64,000 nt of DNA from Simkaniaceae bacterium (GCA_018399075.1 CP073763.1:1-64000), one strand, 5' to 3'; shown: positions 1 through 9,732, numbered from the stretch's first letter. Translations and numbers: made by a program. The notes: generated by a model from the sequence alone, not told the origin.

Positions 1-103
1 GAGGACGATTTTCATCAATGGGTTCCATGATTAAAAGTATGGAACTTTCCTTAAAAAATCGCTAACTTAATCTTGCATCTAGAGGCCCAAGATAGGCCTA
101 CTT

Positions 104-832
104 TTACCGCAATCTTTGAAAGAGATTGCCACTCGAAGGAACAACACTTCCCAAAAGACATTCGAGTTCCCTAGAACGTTTGGATCCCCATGCCGTGTTT
201 AATGCATAATAATCATCGCTATAAAGATCATCAAAGTGAGCGCGAATATTATCTTTTTTTGTTGATGCACTGAATAACGGGAGGTTTTTATTTCTTGAGC
301 ATAGTTTAATAACAGCGACATAGACCTGATAAAATTCATCCGCATTATCAACAATATCAGTCGGTCCTAGTAGTCGAATATATTTTTTTATAACCTTACT
401 TGGGCGTCCTTCTAAATAATTTTGAACATCTGCAATCATTGGATCAAAAACTTCAAGACCTGGAAATTCTCCTCCTATTTGAAAATCTACTGATGAAAAA
501 ACTCTATGAACCGGTGATTCTTCATCGATAAGCATTTCATGATTCAACCAATAGAGCTCTAGAAATTTCGAGCGGACAACTTCTTTAACTTCATCATTGC
601 CTAGAGTCTCTGTTGCTTCTAAAACTTCTTCCAGAACAGATAAAAATTCCTTCCTATCGCTTAAGGGTAAATCATCTCTCCCGTGAAAATATTTATAGAT
701 TTCATCCTTGTAGTCAAAATTCATGTCATCAAGAAAGGAGTCCTTTCCTCTCGTGAGAGCCCTTAAAGATTGTTGCTCAGAAACAGGAAAAGACGTTGAA
801 GGGGTCGCACCAAAAAAACTTAAAGGGGTCAT
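104..832 (-). CDS. Repeat-family paralogue 1, two repeats, no membrane anchor
   Basis: This is the last of five tandem minus-strand paralogues. I do not recognise a named domain. The 242 residues hold two copies of a helical repeat. Repeat 1 (about 28-110) has the pattern FLD-x-F-x-Y, then YF-x-G, FL-x-VL, VLEATET and FLELY-x-N. Repeat 2 (about 130-235) has YLEG, VIKKY, DEFYQVYVAVIKLC and FDDLY. Unlike its neighbours it ends without the C-terminal hydrophobic anchor, and none is visible in the 103 bases downstream in any frame. A GGAA stretch lies eight bases before the ATG. The absence of a signal peptide fits a cytosolic or type III-secreted protein, but that is inference. A weak AGGCC/GGCCT hairpin follows the stop. 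Confidence 0.75.
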   Translation of the reverse strand: MTPLSFFGATPSTSFPVSEQQSLRALTRGKDSFLDDMNFDYKDEIYKYFHGRDDLPLSDRKEFLSVLEEVLEATETLGNDEVKEVVRSKFLELYWLNHEMLIDEESPVHRVFSSVDFQIGGEFPGLEVFDPMIADVQNYLEGRPSKVIKKYIRLLGPTDIVDNADEFYQVYVAVIKLCSRNKNLPLFSASTKKDNIRAHFDDLYSDDYYALNTAWGSKRSRELECLLGSVVPSSGNLFQRLR

Positions 833-902
833 GTTTATTCCATTTTTAATTTTAATTCACAAAAACTGAAATAATAATAAACAAAAAGAACGTTTAATAG
901 AA

Positions 903-1526
903 TTAAAAGGAGCCTTTACTGCCTCGAATCCATTGATAGGCGGGTTTTCCCACAAACCGATATGTTAAATATCCGGCAAGAAGGATAAGAGCCATCTTCA
1001 CAAAGGGTCTTCCGCCATTTCCTGATGGAATCGAGCGGCGCCCCACACCCCTTATCGGTTTTCTCATAACTGGTGCTCCATCTCTAGCTGGTTGAGGGTG
1101 AGTACTGACAACGCTAGGCTCTCTTATATCAAGGCTAAAAGCAACCTCAACAGCGCCATGTAGTTCTGAAGAAGGAGCGTTCCTCAAAAGGTCAGATTTA
1201 TTTTCGGTATATAGGGTGAGAAACCTTTCTCTTACAGCTTCTTTAAATTGGTCTTGATGAACTTGAGAAACCTCTTGGATGGTTGTATCTGTTACTGCTA
1301 AAACAACCCCTAAAATAGCCAAAAATTGAGAACCATCGTCCATAGGACGAAGAGTTCCATTGCAATATGCAATAACCTCTCCACTATATTCAAAAGACTC
1401 CACATCGAGAAAGGTTCTTTTCCCCGTTAGTTGACAGGCCGCTTTCATTTCATCAAGATCAGGTTTTCTAACCTGTTTCGGCCATTGCATCCGATCAGAA
1501 GATCCACTTACAGCTGACACTTCCAT
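903..1526 (-). CDS. Repeat-family paralogue 2, one repeat plus tail anchor
   Basis: The 207-residue protein has one family repeat at about 28-115 (TFLD, Y-x-x-EVIAY, QFLAILGVVLAVTD, RERFLTLYTEN). A Pro/Arg/Gly-rich linker of about 60 residues follows, then a single hydrophobic segment at about 177-193. The end is the family tail KPAYQWIRGSK. It has no N-terminal signal, so the predicted topology is a tail-anchored protein with its bulk in the cytosol. This is the shortest member and has lost the second repeat. The start is supported by AAAAGGAAAAG just upstream of the ATG. The function is unknown; a host-membrane-directed effector is plausible from topology only. Confidence 0.75.
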   Translation of the reverse strand: MEVSAVSGSSDRMQWPKQVRKPDLDEMKAACQLTGKRTFLDVESFEYSGEVIAYCNGTLRPMDDGSQFLAILGVVLAVTDTTIQEVSQVHQDQFKEAVRERFLTLYTENKSDLLRNAPSSELHGAVEVAFSLDIREPSVVSTHPQPARDGAPVMRKPIRGVGRRSIPSGNGGRPFVKMALILLAGYLTYRFVGKPAYQWIRGSKGSF

Positions 1527-1551
1527 TTTCTTTTCCTTTTTTATTTTAAGT

Positions 1552-1675
1552 TCATACTTTAGTCAAACGCGATAAAGGCATCTTCCTTCGATGCCACTGA
1601 TAAAGGGGCTTTCCTATAAATCGATACGCCAAATATCCCCCAAGAAGGGCAAACGCCACCTTCACAAAGGTTCCG
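1552..1675 (-). other. Out-of-frame tail-anchor coding remnant of paralogue 3
   Basis: Read in the frame one step from the upstream ORF, this stretch encodes FVKVAFALLGGYLAYRF and then IGKPLYQWHRRK, ending at TGA 1552-1554. It is a clear homologue of the anchors of paralogues 2, 4 and 5 (YLxYRFVxKPxYQW). No start codon or ribosome site explains it as a separate gene. It is therefore the natural 3' end of the preceding gene, displaced by a single-base change in or near the G run at 1682-1685. Confidence 0.85.
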
Positions 1676-2807
1676 CCAGAGCCCCTCCTCCATTTCCATC
1701 AGGCATCTCCATCCGTGGTGGAACGGAAATTTTGGGAAGCGGGCGCCGCAGACTTGAAATCGTCGATTTATTCATCAACTTCCAAATTTTATCTTTTTGA
1801 GAAGGAGTTAAGGCGCATGGCTCATATTGACATTCAACAAGGAAAAGACCCTCAAACCTTTTTCTTAATCTCCCTTCAAAGGAATCTTTAGGTGTATCTT
1901 TTGAATAGCAGCCAAAGATCGCTTTCAAGACTTCAAATAGCTTCTCTTTGGAAAACAGTATCCCATTGTAAAAGTGGATGATTTGATCTCTGTAGGGACC
2001 AAGCCCTACTCCATCAAAATCATATTCATCCAGCTCTTTAAATGTTAAAAGGACTTCATCCTCACCAAGGTAATGCTCTTCTACCGCCTTAAAACTTCCC
2101 CCATGTTGTTGAAGAGAAGGAGGTGAAAGTTCCTTTTCTACTCTTTTAACGCCTAAACAGTCCCATTCCATAAGTTGACTTTTTTGTGCTGCATAAAGCT
2201 CATCAAAACGCTTTCGAACCATATTGCTACGACTCGCAAAAGGAGAATCTGAAAGTTGTAAAAAAGGACATGTTTGAATGACCATTGAATAGACTATTAA
2301 AAACTCATGAGCTTCTTTTTCTATAACCTTCCCTTCAACTCTATCATGATATTTTGCAACCACTTCTTGAGGATGATCTCCATTGATGAAATTAAGGACT
2401 TGAGATGCTAAGTCAAGGGATGCATTTTGAGCATCCACTTTCTGATGAACAGAAGATCTTATTTCTGCAAGAGCCTCATAATTTTCCCGATAAAGCTCGA
2501 GAAATCTCTCTCGAACCATCCCCTCAATATCGTCCTCATCATCAATAACTGTATCCTCGCAAACGAAATCATCGTCTGTTGCATCTAAAACAACTCCTAA
2601 AGTAGTCAGAAACTCTTCCCTATCCGATGGAGTTAACCTGTCATCCCCATCAAAATATTTAAAAACTTCAGCTTGATAGCAAAACCCTTCCTCTAAAAAG
2701 AAATAAATTCGTGGATCCTCTTGAATGATTTCAGCAAGCGTTGTTGTCTGTAGAAACTCCGGCCTAATATAATGACCTTGAGGGGTTGTCAATCCAGCAG
2801 GAACCAT
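1662..2807 (-). CDS. Repeat-family paralogue 3, three repeats, anchor out of frame
   Basis: The 381-residue product carries three family repeats. They lie at about 25-115 (FLEEGFCYQAEVFKYFDG, EEFLTTLGVVLDATDD, RERFLELYREN), about 130-225 (VVAKY, HEFLIVYSMVIQTCP, KRFDELYAAQ) and about 245-340 (YDFDGVGLGPYRDQIIHFY, LFEVLKAIFG, LRKRFEGLF). It then reaches a Gly-rich linker matching that of paralogue 2 and stops after GGGALAEPL. The missing membrane anchor is encoded immediately downstream in the next frame (see 1552-1675), so the ORF is best read as frameshifted at the GGGG run at 1682-1685. As annotated the product would be soluble. The function is unknown. Confidence 0.75.
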   Translation of the reverse strand: MVPAGLTTPQGHYIRPEFLQTTTLAEIIQEDPRIYFFLEEGFCYQAEVFKYFDGDDRLTPSDREEFLTTLGVVLDATDDDFVCEDTVIDDEDDIEGMVRERFLELYRENYEALAEIRSSVHQKVDAQNASLDLASQVLNFINGDHPQEVVAKYHDRVEGKVIEKEAHEFLIVYSMVIQTCPFLQLSDSPFASRSNMVRKRFDELYAAQKSQLMEWDCLGVKRVEKELSPPSLQQHGGSFKAVEEHYLGEDEVLLTFKELDEYDFDGVGLGPYRDQIIHFYNGILFSKEKLFEVLKAIFGCYSKDTPKDSFEGRLRKRFEGLFLVECQYEPCALTPSQKDKIWKLMNKSTISSLRRPLPKISVPPRMEMPDGNGGGALAEPL

Positions 2808-2883
2808 GTTTTGAACCTATGTTTTTTATCTGAGGAAAATTTGGTAACAATTATAAAGAACAGGACATTTAATTGAATGATTT

Positions 2884-2914
2884 AAAAAGGTGCTGGGCCC
2901 GTTCGGACCCAGCA
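2884..2914 (-). terminator. Rho-independent terminator after paralogue 4
   Basis: Read on the minus strand, a 10-bp stem (TGCTGGGTCC with GGGCCCAGCA, one G-U pair) closes on a GAAC loop and is followed by CC and five T residues. It lies 10 bases after the stop of paralogue 4. Confidence 0.8.
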
Positions 2915-2923
2915 TTGAAAAGA

Positions 2924-4402
2924 TCATTCTCCAACTGGAGTGGTTTTATTCCCACGAATCCATTGATAAGTAGGTTTCGCTACAAACCGGTACCCTAAAT
3001 AGAGCGCTAAAAGAAGGAGCGCACCCTTAACGATTGGGCTACCCCCACTTCCTCCTCCAGAAGAAGGTGCTTTTCTTGCTCGTCTTCTAATTCCACCCTC
3101 TCTTGAGTCAAAAGAAGATGAGCTAGTAGATAATCCGACAAAACCTACTCTAGATCTTCTATTAGCACGTCCGAGCAAAGCATTGATTTCAGAAGTTTGA
3201 CTATCGCTTAAACCACCTTGGCGTTCAGGCGTCGCTGCAGCATACTCAAAGAGCTGAATAAACCTACTTTTAAAAGCCATATCAATGGTTTCTTCTGCCA
3301 AGAGCTCAACATCAACACCTTTAAGTTGTGTTAATACACGTTTTAAAACAGGAAATAAATCCTTTTCACCAACTGGGAAACGGGTTGCGAAAGAAGAAGC
3401 GGAACCGGAACTAAATCCTCTAGTACCTTGATCAGGATGAGTGTTTGGCACTGCCTGATAAAATTCAATAATACGCGCAGAAATATCCTCTAACCCATGC
3501 CCTTCAAAATCAAAGGGACCTAATCTTGATTGCAGACTTTCAAAATCCTCTGTTCGATACATTATACGAAACTCCATAGGATGTGGTGAAGGAGAAAAAG
3601 AGAAGTCACTCGGGAATCCACCACCGCTGCGATAATGCGCGCTTGGAGGAGCTCTAAAGCTTGAAGTAAAAGGCATTGATCGAAGCTGCTCAATGTGCCT
3701 AGCATAATCTGTCTCATGCCAACATTTTTTAAGACCTTGTTGATTACCTTCAAAGAGACGATCAAATCGAGCACGTAGCTCTTCAGCCGGACTATGAACC
3801 ACTGCTGAGCTCTGTGACAAACTCAGTTCAGGAGCTTTTGGACAGTCTTGCAATATTGCTACATAAAGCTCGTAAAACTCATCTGGATGATCGCAAGGAT
3901 TTGCAGGGGCTCTTTCATCAAGATATTTATCAATAACCTCTGAGCCCAATTCACTTAAATAGCACTCAATTTGACCTTTCATACTAAAAGGTGCTCTATA
4001 TCCAGAAGATTCAAAGGTCGAATAATCTCGTTCGCCCCAAAGCTCGCCCACCATTTTATGCGCAGCATGCTCTACTAATTCTAGCGCATGACTATTTGCA
4101 TGATAAAGCTCAAGAAATTTTTGGCGCACTTCTCCTTTTACAGGATCACTATCTTCGAATAAGTCTGTTTCAGTCGCTACTAAAACCGCTCCTAAAACGT
4201 CTAAGAATTCCTGAGAATTCGATGCAGGCAATGTTTGGGCTCCTTCAAAATACTTGATAACTTCAGCTTTATATCGAAAGGAATGCTCATCTAGAAATGT
4301 TTTACCTTTACCAGCTAATTGAACAAATGAACGTGAAGGTAGAGATGCAAATTGACGTCTTTGAAATTCAGGAGAACTTAGTGGAGAACTAGAAGAAGAC
4401 AT
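2924..4402 (-). CDS. Repeat-family paralogue 4, three repeats plus tail anchor
   Basis: This is the most complete family member (492 residues). It has a Ser-rich N-terminus, then repeat 1 at about 35-120 (TFLDEHSFRYKAEVIKYFEG, EFLDVLGAVLVATET, FLELYHAN) and repeat 2 at about 142-235 (VIDKYLDE, DEFYELYVAILQDCPKA, RARFDRLFEGN). Repeat 3 lies at about 285-410 (LGPFDFEGHGLEDISARI, LFPVLKRVLTQL, FKSRFIQLFE). A Gly/Ser linker leads to a single membrane segment at about 459-477 and the tail KPTYQWIRGNK. The start has AAAGGAAAG five bases upstream, and a terminator follows the stop. The family is unknown; the lack of a signal peptide and the tail anchor suggest a membrane-targeted effector (inference). 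Confidence 0.8.
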   Translation of the reverse strand: MSSSSSPLSSPEFQRRQFASLPSRSFVQLAGKGKTFLDEHSFRYKAEVIKYFEGAQTLPASNSQEFLDVLGAVLVATETDLFEDSDPVKGEVRQKFLELYHANSHALELVEHAAHKMVGELWGERDYSTFESSGYRAPFSMKGQIECYLSELGSEVIDKYLDERAPANPCDHPDEFYELYVAILQDCPKAPELSLSQSSAVVHSPAEELRARFDRLFEGNQQGLKKCWHETDYARHIEQLRSMPFTSSFRAPPSAHYRSGGGFPSDFSFSPSPHPMEFRIMYRTEDFESLQSRLGPFDFEGHGLEDISARIIEFYQAVPNTHPDQGTRGFSSGSASSFATRFPVGEKDLFPVLKRVLTQLKGVDVELLAEETIDMAFKSRFIQLFEYAAATPERQGGLSDSQTSEINALLGRANRRSRVGFVGLSTSSSSFDSREGGIRRRARKAPSSGGGSGGSPIVKGALLLLALYLGYRFVAKPTYQWIRGNKTTPVGE

Positions 4403-4485
4403 AATCTTTCCTTTTGTTAATAAGGGTTAAAAATTTGGTAATAAGTCTAATCTCATTGGGAGTTTTTTACGAGGGTTTTCTCCGC

Positions 4486-4510
4486 AGCTGGGCCCAGAAA
4501 GGGCCCAGCT
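4486..4510 (-). terminator. Hairpin after paralogue 5, possible terminator
   Basis: A perfect 10-bp stem (AGCTGGGCCC / GGGCCCAGCT) with a 5-base loop sits 8 bases past the stop of paralogue 5. It shares the GCTGGGCCC core with the terminator at 2884-2914 but lacks a clear T run, so it may stabilise the RNA end rather than terminate. Confidence 0.5.
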
Positions 4511-4517
4511 CAAGAAA

Positions 4518-5582
4518 TTATTCCACTAAAGACGCCGGTTTATTGCTGCGGTACCATTGGTAAGCAGGCTTTGCCACAAAACGGTATGTCAAATAAGCAG
4601 CAAAAACAAGGAGGACAATCTTCGCAGGATCCCATCCAGACCCACCACCACCAACGCCACCACTTCTTAAATGAACGGGGCTTCTAGCCGTAGGGGTTTT
4701 TCTAGGCGGCATAGCTCCTAATCTACTTGTATCAGAATAATAAGCTGTTGGTTGTCGATCTATTTGAGGATGAAATGGCATTTGTTTCGCAGCCTCAACC
4801 GCTATAACCCACTCTTCATCCCACAACTTACCAAAACTTTGACTATTTTTAGCATAAATTGCATCAAACTGACCACGTAGACTCTCTTTAACTGAGGGTA
4901 CCACTGTCATGCTTGCCAATAGACTCTCATGACGAGGTAGGGCCTCAGGGCAAAGCTTAATAACAGCTAAATACAGGTGATAAAATTCTTCAGCCGTTTC
5001 AGTTGACTCAGCAGGACTAACTGCATCTTCTTCTGCAATATACTTTGTAATAAGAACTACTTCTTCAGAGTTTAAATACTGCAAAACTGCATCTTCGTAT
5101 AAGGTAATGCGAGGTCGATGCATTGCCCTAGATTCGATTAGTCCTCCATCAGATCTCTCTTCATTGACAATTCTATGCACAGGCGATTCCGTTTGTAAAA
5201 GAAGCTCTTGATTCTCAATATATAGTTCGCGAAATTTGCTTCTCACTTCTGCATTAAATTCATTTTTTAATTCAAGCTTCCGACTTACTCTAGCTCTTTC
5301 CGTACCTTTATTCTCCACTACTGATGTTGGTTCCGTTTTTGCTAAAACAGCCTGCATAACGATTAAAAACAGCTCAGGATCATGAGCAGGGGACACTTTC
5401 CCCTCAAAGTATTCTACGACTAGAGGACCATAATGAAACTTTTGATAATCGAGAAATGTTCGTTCCCCTTGCAAACCAAGACTTTCTTTCAGGCTAGCGA
5501 TTGTTACTGGTTCTGGATCCCATGATGGTAAAGAGTGTTGCCATGCAGATGTTGGTCTACTTGCTGCTGTAGGTGATTCCAT
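4518..5582 (-). CDS. Repeat-family paralogue 5, two repeats plus tail anchor
   Basis: The start is set at the ATG at 5582 (MESPTAASRP) because AAAGGAGAG lies six bases upstream. An in-frame extension further upstream would run into the rRNA terminator. The 354-residue product has repeat 1 at about 30-140 (TFLDYQKFHYGPLVVEYFEG, AEVRSKFRELYIEN). Repeat 2 is at about 150-255 (YLNSEEVVLITKYI, EEFYHLYLAVIKLCPE, RGQFDAIYAKN). A GGVGGGGSG linker precedes the membrane segment at about 320-337 and the tail KPAYQWYRSNK. It is the first gene of the five-gene array and lies directly downstream of the rRNA operon. The function is unknown. Confidence 0.8.
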   Translation of the reverse strand: MESPTAASRPTSAWQHSLPSWDPEPVTIASLKESLGLQGERTFLDYQKFHYGPLVVEYFEGKVSPAHDPELFLIVMQAVLAKTEPTSVVENKGTERARVSRKLELKNEFNAEVRSKFRELYIENQELLLQTESPVHRIVNEERSDGGLIESRAMHRPRITLYEDAVLQYLNSEEVVLITKYIAEEDAVSPAESTETAEEFYHLYLAVIKLCPEALPRHESLLASMTVVPSVKESLRGQFDAIYAKNSQSFGKLWDEEWVIAVEAAKQMPFHPQIDRQPTAYYSDTSRLGAMPPRKTPTARSPVHLRSGGVGGGGSGWDPAKIVLLVFAAYLTYRFVAKPAYQWYRSNKPASLVE

Positions 5583-5685
5583 TGAAGCTCTCCTTTCTAA
5601 GTGGCTAATAAAAATTGGATCCACAGTAATTGAGGAAAAAATAAATTGCGAGGACTTATGAAGTTTAATCAAAATTAAATTGAAC

Positions 5686-5721
5686 AAAAAAAAGAGCCCT
5701 TAAGATTTCTCTTAAGGGCTC
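5686..5721 (-). terminator. rRNA operon terminator
   Basis: On the minus strand a perfect 11-bp stem (GAGCCCTTAAG / CTTAAGGGCTC) with a 6-base loop is followed by eight T residues. It lies about 10 bases beyond the 5S gene and closes the rRNA operon. Confidence 0.93.
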
Positions 5722-5730
5722 ATGACAAAA

Positions 5731-5845
5731 ACCTGGCAACGTCCTACTCTTCCATACTCTAGTGCATAGTACCATCGGCGATGAAGTGCTTAACTACTGA
5801 GTTCGGGATGGGATCAGGTGTGTCCACTTCTCTATGGTCACCAAG
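5731..5845 (-). rRNA. rrf: 5S ribosomal RNA
   Basis: The reverse complement shows the 5S pattern: a 3' end complementary to CCTGGCAACGTCCTACTCT, the internal GAACUCAGUAGUUAAG-type block (here read from cttaactactgagttcg), and a length near 115 bases. It is the last RNA of the 16S-23S-5S operon, just before a strong terminator. The ends are estimated to a few bases. Confidence 0.93.
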
Positions 5846-5881
5846 ATAAGACTAATCCGTTTGCGTTATGTGCAAACTAAC

Positions 5882-5900
5882 TTTAAACAACGCTTGAGAA
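5882..5900 (-). other. 3' half of pre-23S processing stem
   Basis: This 19-base segment in the 23S-5S spacer is complementary to 9733-9751 in the 16S-23S spacer, with a single G-U pair. In the transcript the two would form a long helix closing the whole 23S region, the usual RNase III substrate. Confidence 0.85.
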
Positions 5901-6269
5901 TTTGCCTTTTTTTCCGAAGAAAAAAAGAAAGATCAAGCCTATGGATGTATTAGTACTGGTTAGCTCAATGTATTACTACACTTACACACCCAGCCTATCA
6001 ACCCTGTAGTCTTCAGGTCATCTCATAGGGATACTTTATCTTGAAGGAGGCTTGGCGTTTAGATGCTTTCAACGCTTATCCTTTCCGAACGTAGCTACCC
6101 GGCAATGCTCTTGGCAGAACAACCGGAACACCATTGGTTCGTCCACTTCGGTCCTCTCGTACTAGAAGCAGCTCTTCTCAAGTATCCTGCGCCCACAGCA
6201 GATAGGGACCAAACTGTCTCACGACGTTTTGAACCCAGCTCGCGTACCGCTTTAATTGGCGAACAGCCA

Positions 6270-6328
<59 letters not shown>

Positions 6329-6355
6329 GCCACGTCGATATGAACTCTTGGTGGC

Positions 6356-6392
<37 letters not shown>

Positions 6393-6839
6393 AAGCGACG
6401 GCGATTCCACTTTCCACCGCCGGATCACTAAACCCTACTTTCGTACCTGCTCGACTTGTAAGTCTCGCAGTCAACTTGTCTTATACTTTTACGCTCTATT
6501 CGTGATTGCCAACCACGATGAGACAAGCTTTGGACTCCTCCGTTACTTTTTAGGAGGAAACCGCCCCAGTCAAACTGCCCGTCTGACAATGTCCGAACCC
6601 CAGATTCATGGGGCTTCGTTAGATTTCCGACATGTCAAGGCCGGTATTTCAAGGATGATTCCAGAAACCCTAACGAGTCTCTTTCACTATCTCCCGGCTA
6701 TCCTACACATGACAAGTCAAAAGCCAATATCAGAGTACAGTAAAGGTTCACGGGGTCTTTCCGTCTAGCTGCGGGTAAACGGCATCTTCACCGCTACTAC
6801 AATTTCACCGAGTCTCTCGTTGAGACAGTGCCCAGATCG

Positions 6840-6886
<47 letters not shown>

Positions 6887-7600
6887 CGATTAGTCTCATA
6901 CTATTTCTAGTAGAGTCGGACTCTATCTTAGTCTGAAAGCCTAGCTAACAACTTGTGGTTGCTTCGCTTGGTTTTGTAAACGATTCATTTGATTTTTTTG
7001 TTCACGAATTTCTTCGATTCCATCGATAGTCAAATGGTCGCCTCTCTTGATTTTAAGCAGAATTTTTCTGAATTTTTGAAATTCTACTCCTTTCCTTGTT
7101 TTAAGCTTATGCTTTTCAAAGAATGGAATAATAATTTCCGTTAAGTGTTCAATTCCTCTGACACGGTAAGCCATTCGGTCGCCATGGTTCTTACGAACCA
7201 CACCACATCCGAAATAAGCTTTCAGTGCATAGAGTACTTGAACATCTCGCTGATGTTGGACGACGGTGAATTCAGGAAGTACTTGGTACCCCATCGTCAT
7301 TTCCTTGTGTCGATTAACCGAAACATGAAAACAACCTTCTCCATCAACAAAGCCAACAATCCATTGTGCTTGCAATTCCATTTCAAACTCCAAACGTTTG
7401 GTCTCTGAGGATTTTAATCTTAATTAATCAAACTGCTTGGTTACATTTCCAAGTGTTTTGACCAATTTTCAACAATTAATCTTTCCTGCGGATTGCCTCC
7501 TTGTCTTTAGGATTATTACTGCCATATTTAGATGACGAGTACCTAAAAGCTTTTGAAGGGTTTCCCGCATATAGTTTGGTTTTACTAAGGCTAGCTATTA
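6887..7600 (-). other. Group I intron in 23S rRNA at position 1931
   Basis: The flanking 23S reads CCTAAGGT | AGCGAAATTCC once the insert is removed, so the insertion follows U1931. The 5' exon ends in U and the intron ends in G, as group I introns require. Core elements are visible on the minus strand: a P/Q-like AATCCGCAGG, an R element CTCAGAGACC at about 7400-7410, and an S element AAGATAGAGTCC near the 3' end. The homing-endonuclease ORF lies between R and S, i.e. in the P8 region. From memory, the Simkania 23S intron was reported to remain unspliced in mature RNA; the sequence cannot show this. Confidence 0.9.
6941..7381 (-). CDS. LAGLIDADG homing endonuclease in the 23S intron
   Basis: Starting from the ATG at 7381 (a TTG at 7393 is also possible), this is a 146-residue protein with one LAGLIDADG motif near the N-terminus (WIVGFVDGEGCF). 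The acidic catalytic residue is the Asp of VDGEG. A single motif implies a homodimer, as in I-CreI-type enzymes. Family knowledge predicts a double-strand cut at the intronless 23S site around position 1931, driving intron homing. The C-terminus is basic and Gln-rich (KQPQ). No ribosome-binding site is obvious, and the start lies only about 20 bases past the intron R element, so translation would be from the rRNA precursor. Confidence 0.9.
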   Translation of the reverse strand: MELQAQWIVGFVDGEGCFHVSVNRHKEMTMGYQVLPEFTVVQHQRDVQVLYALKAYFGCGVVRKNHGDRMAYRVRGIEHLTEIIIPFFEKHKLKTRKGVEFQKFRKILLKIKRGDHLTIDGIEEIREQKNQMNRLQNQAKQPQVVS

Positions 7601-9732
7601 ACCTTAGGACCGTTATAGTTACGGCCGCCATTCACCAGGGCTTAAATTCAATGCTTCGCCCCGAAGGGCTGACATCTCCTTTTGACCTTTTGGCATTGGG
7701 CAGGCATCACACCATATACTTCCTCTTAAACGAGTTTGCATAGTGCTGTGTTTTTGTTAAACAGTCGCCTGGGCCGATTCACTGCGACCTCCAGGCGCTT
7801 AACCGCGAAGGTATCACGCCCAAAGGCTCCTCTTCTCCCGAAGTTACGAGGATAATTTGCCGAGTTCCTTAACGAGAGTTCTCTCGCGCGCCTGAGAATA
7901 TTCTTCCCACCTACCTGTGTCGGTTTTGGTACGGTCACCATCAACAGCTAGAGGTTATTTCTTGGAAGCATCGCTCTACACCATCGGTTCCTCCGAAGAT
8001 TCCCCTTGTCATACACCTAGCTTTCCGTCAGCGGATTTACCTACTGACCAGCCTCATGCACAAACGGACATCCAATAGCCCGCATGCTTTACTTACTCCG
8101 TCACCCCATTGCTATAGTTTTAGGTGGCGTAGGAATATTTAACCTACTTTCCATCGCTTACGCTTTTCAGCCTCAGCTTAGGGACCGGCTAACCCAGGGA
8201 AGACGAGCTTTACCCTGGAAACCTTAGGTTTTCGGCGAGGGAGATTCTCACTCCCTTTATCGTATACTTATGCCATGCATCCTCACTAGTATGCGCTCCA
8301 ACACTCCTTACGGTATATCTTCATTGCACATACTACGCTCTCCTACCGCGTACCACTAATGTGGCACACCCGCGATTTCGGCTCTATGCTTAGTCCCGAT
8401 CATTATCGGCGCAAAGTCTCTCGATTGGTGAGCTGTTACGCACTCTTTAAATGGTGGCTGCCTCTAAGCCAACATTCCAACTGTCTAAGAAACTTCACAT
8501 CCTTACTCACTTAGCATAGAATTAGGGGCCTTAATCGGCGATCTGGGCTGTTCCCCTTTCGACAATGAAGCTTATCCCCCACTGTCTATCTCCCGACTTA
8601 ACTCATAGTATTCGTAGTTTGGTTTCCGTTGGTAGGCCGGTAGGCCCCCTCGGGAATCCAGTGCTCTACCCCCATGAGTCTCAAAGTCGAGGCTAACCCT
8701 AAAGTTATTTCGAAGAGAACAAGATATCTCCAAGTTTGATTGGCCTTTCACCCCTATCCACAGTTCATCCAAATCTTTTTCAACAGATACTGGTTCGGAC
8801 CTTCACAAAGTGTTACCTTTGCTTCATCCTGACCATGGATAGATCACTTGGTTTCGTGTCTACATCATACGACTTAATGCGCTATTCACGCTCGCTTTCA
8901 CTTCGGCTCCGGAACGGATGTCCCTTAACCTAGCCGTATAACATAACTCGCTGGCTCATCATGCAAAAGGCACGCCATCAGCCGTGCTTCCTAAAAGAAA
9001 GCATAGGCCTCTGACCGCTTGTAGGCTGCTGGTTTCAGATTCTATTTCACTCCCCTAACAGGGGTTCTTTTCACCTTTCCATCACTGTACTTGTACGCTA
9101 TCGGTCATCGAGGAGTATTTAGCCTTGGAGAGTGGTCTCCCCAGATTCAGACCGGGTTTCACGTGTCCGGCCCTACTCAGGTGCTAATCTCACTAATGTT
9201 TCCCTTTTACACACGGGGCTTTCACCCTGTATCGCCCAACTTCCCAGAAGGTTATGTTAGGTTCACATTAGCTTTATGACTAGTCCTACAACCCCGGAAA
9301 TAAATTTCCGGTTTGGGCTATTCCCACTTCGCTCGCCGCTACTACGGGAATCTCTTTTGATTTCTCTTCCTCTGCCTACTTAGATGTCTCAATTCAGCAG
9401 GTTTGCCTTCCTAACCTATGTATTCAGTTAAGAATAATGGAGGATTAACTCCACTGGGTTTCCCCATTCGGAAATCTCTGGCTCAATGCTTCTTTCCAGC
9501 TCGCCAGAGCTTATCGCAGGTATGCGCGTCCTTCATCGCCTCTCGATGCCAAGGCATCCACCAACAGCCCTTATTAGCTTGATCTAATAAGTTTTGCACT
9601 CTAGGTTTCCCTAGAGATAATAAGTATAATTACCCCGAAGGGTAATCACCAAAAATTGGTTATATACTTGGATATTCAATCGACTGTCTTCCCGCGAATA
9701 AATTCACGAAAAAACTGCGACTGAATACCCAA

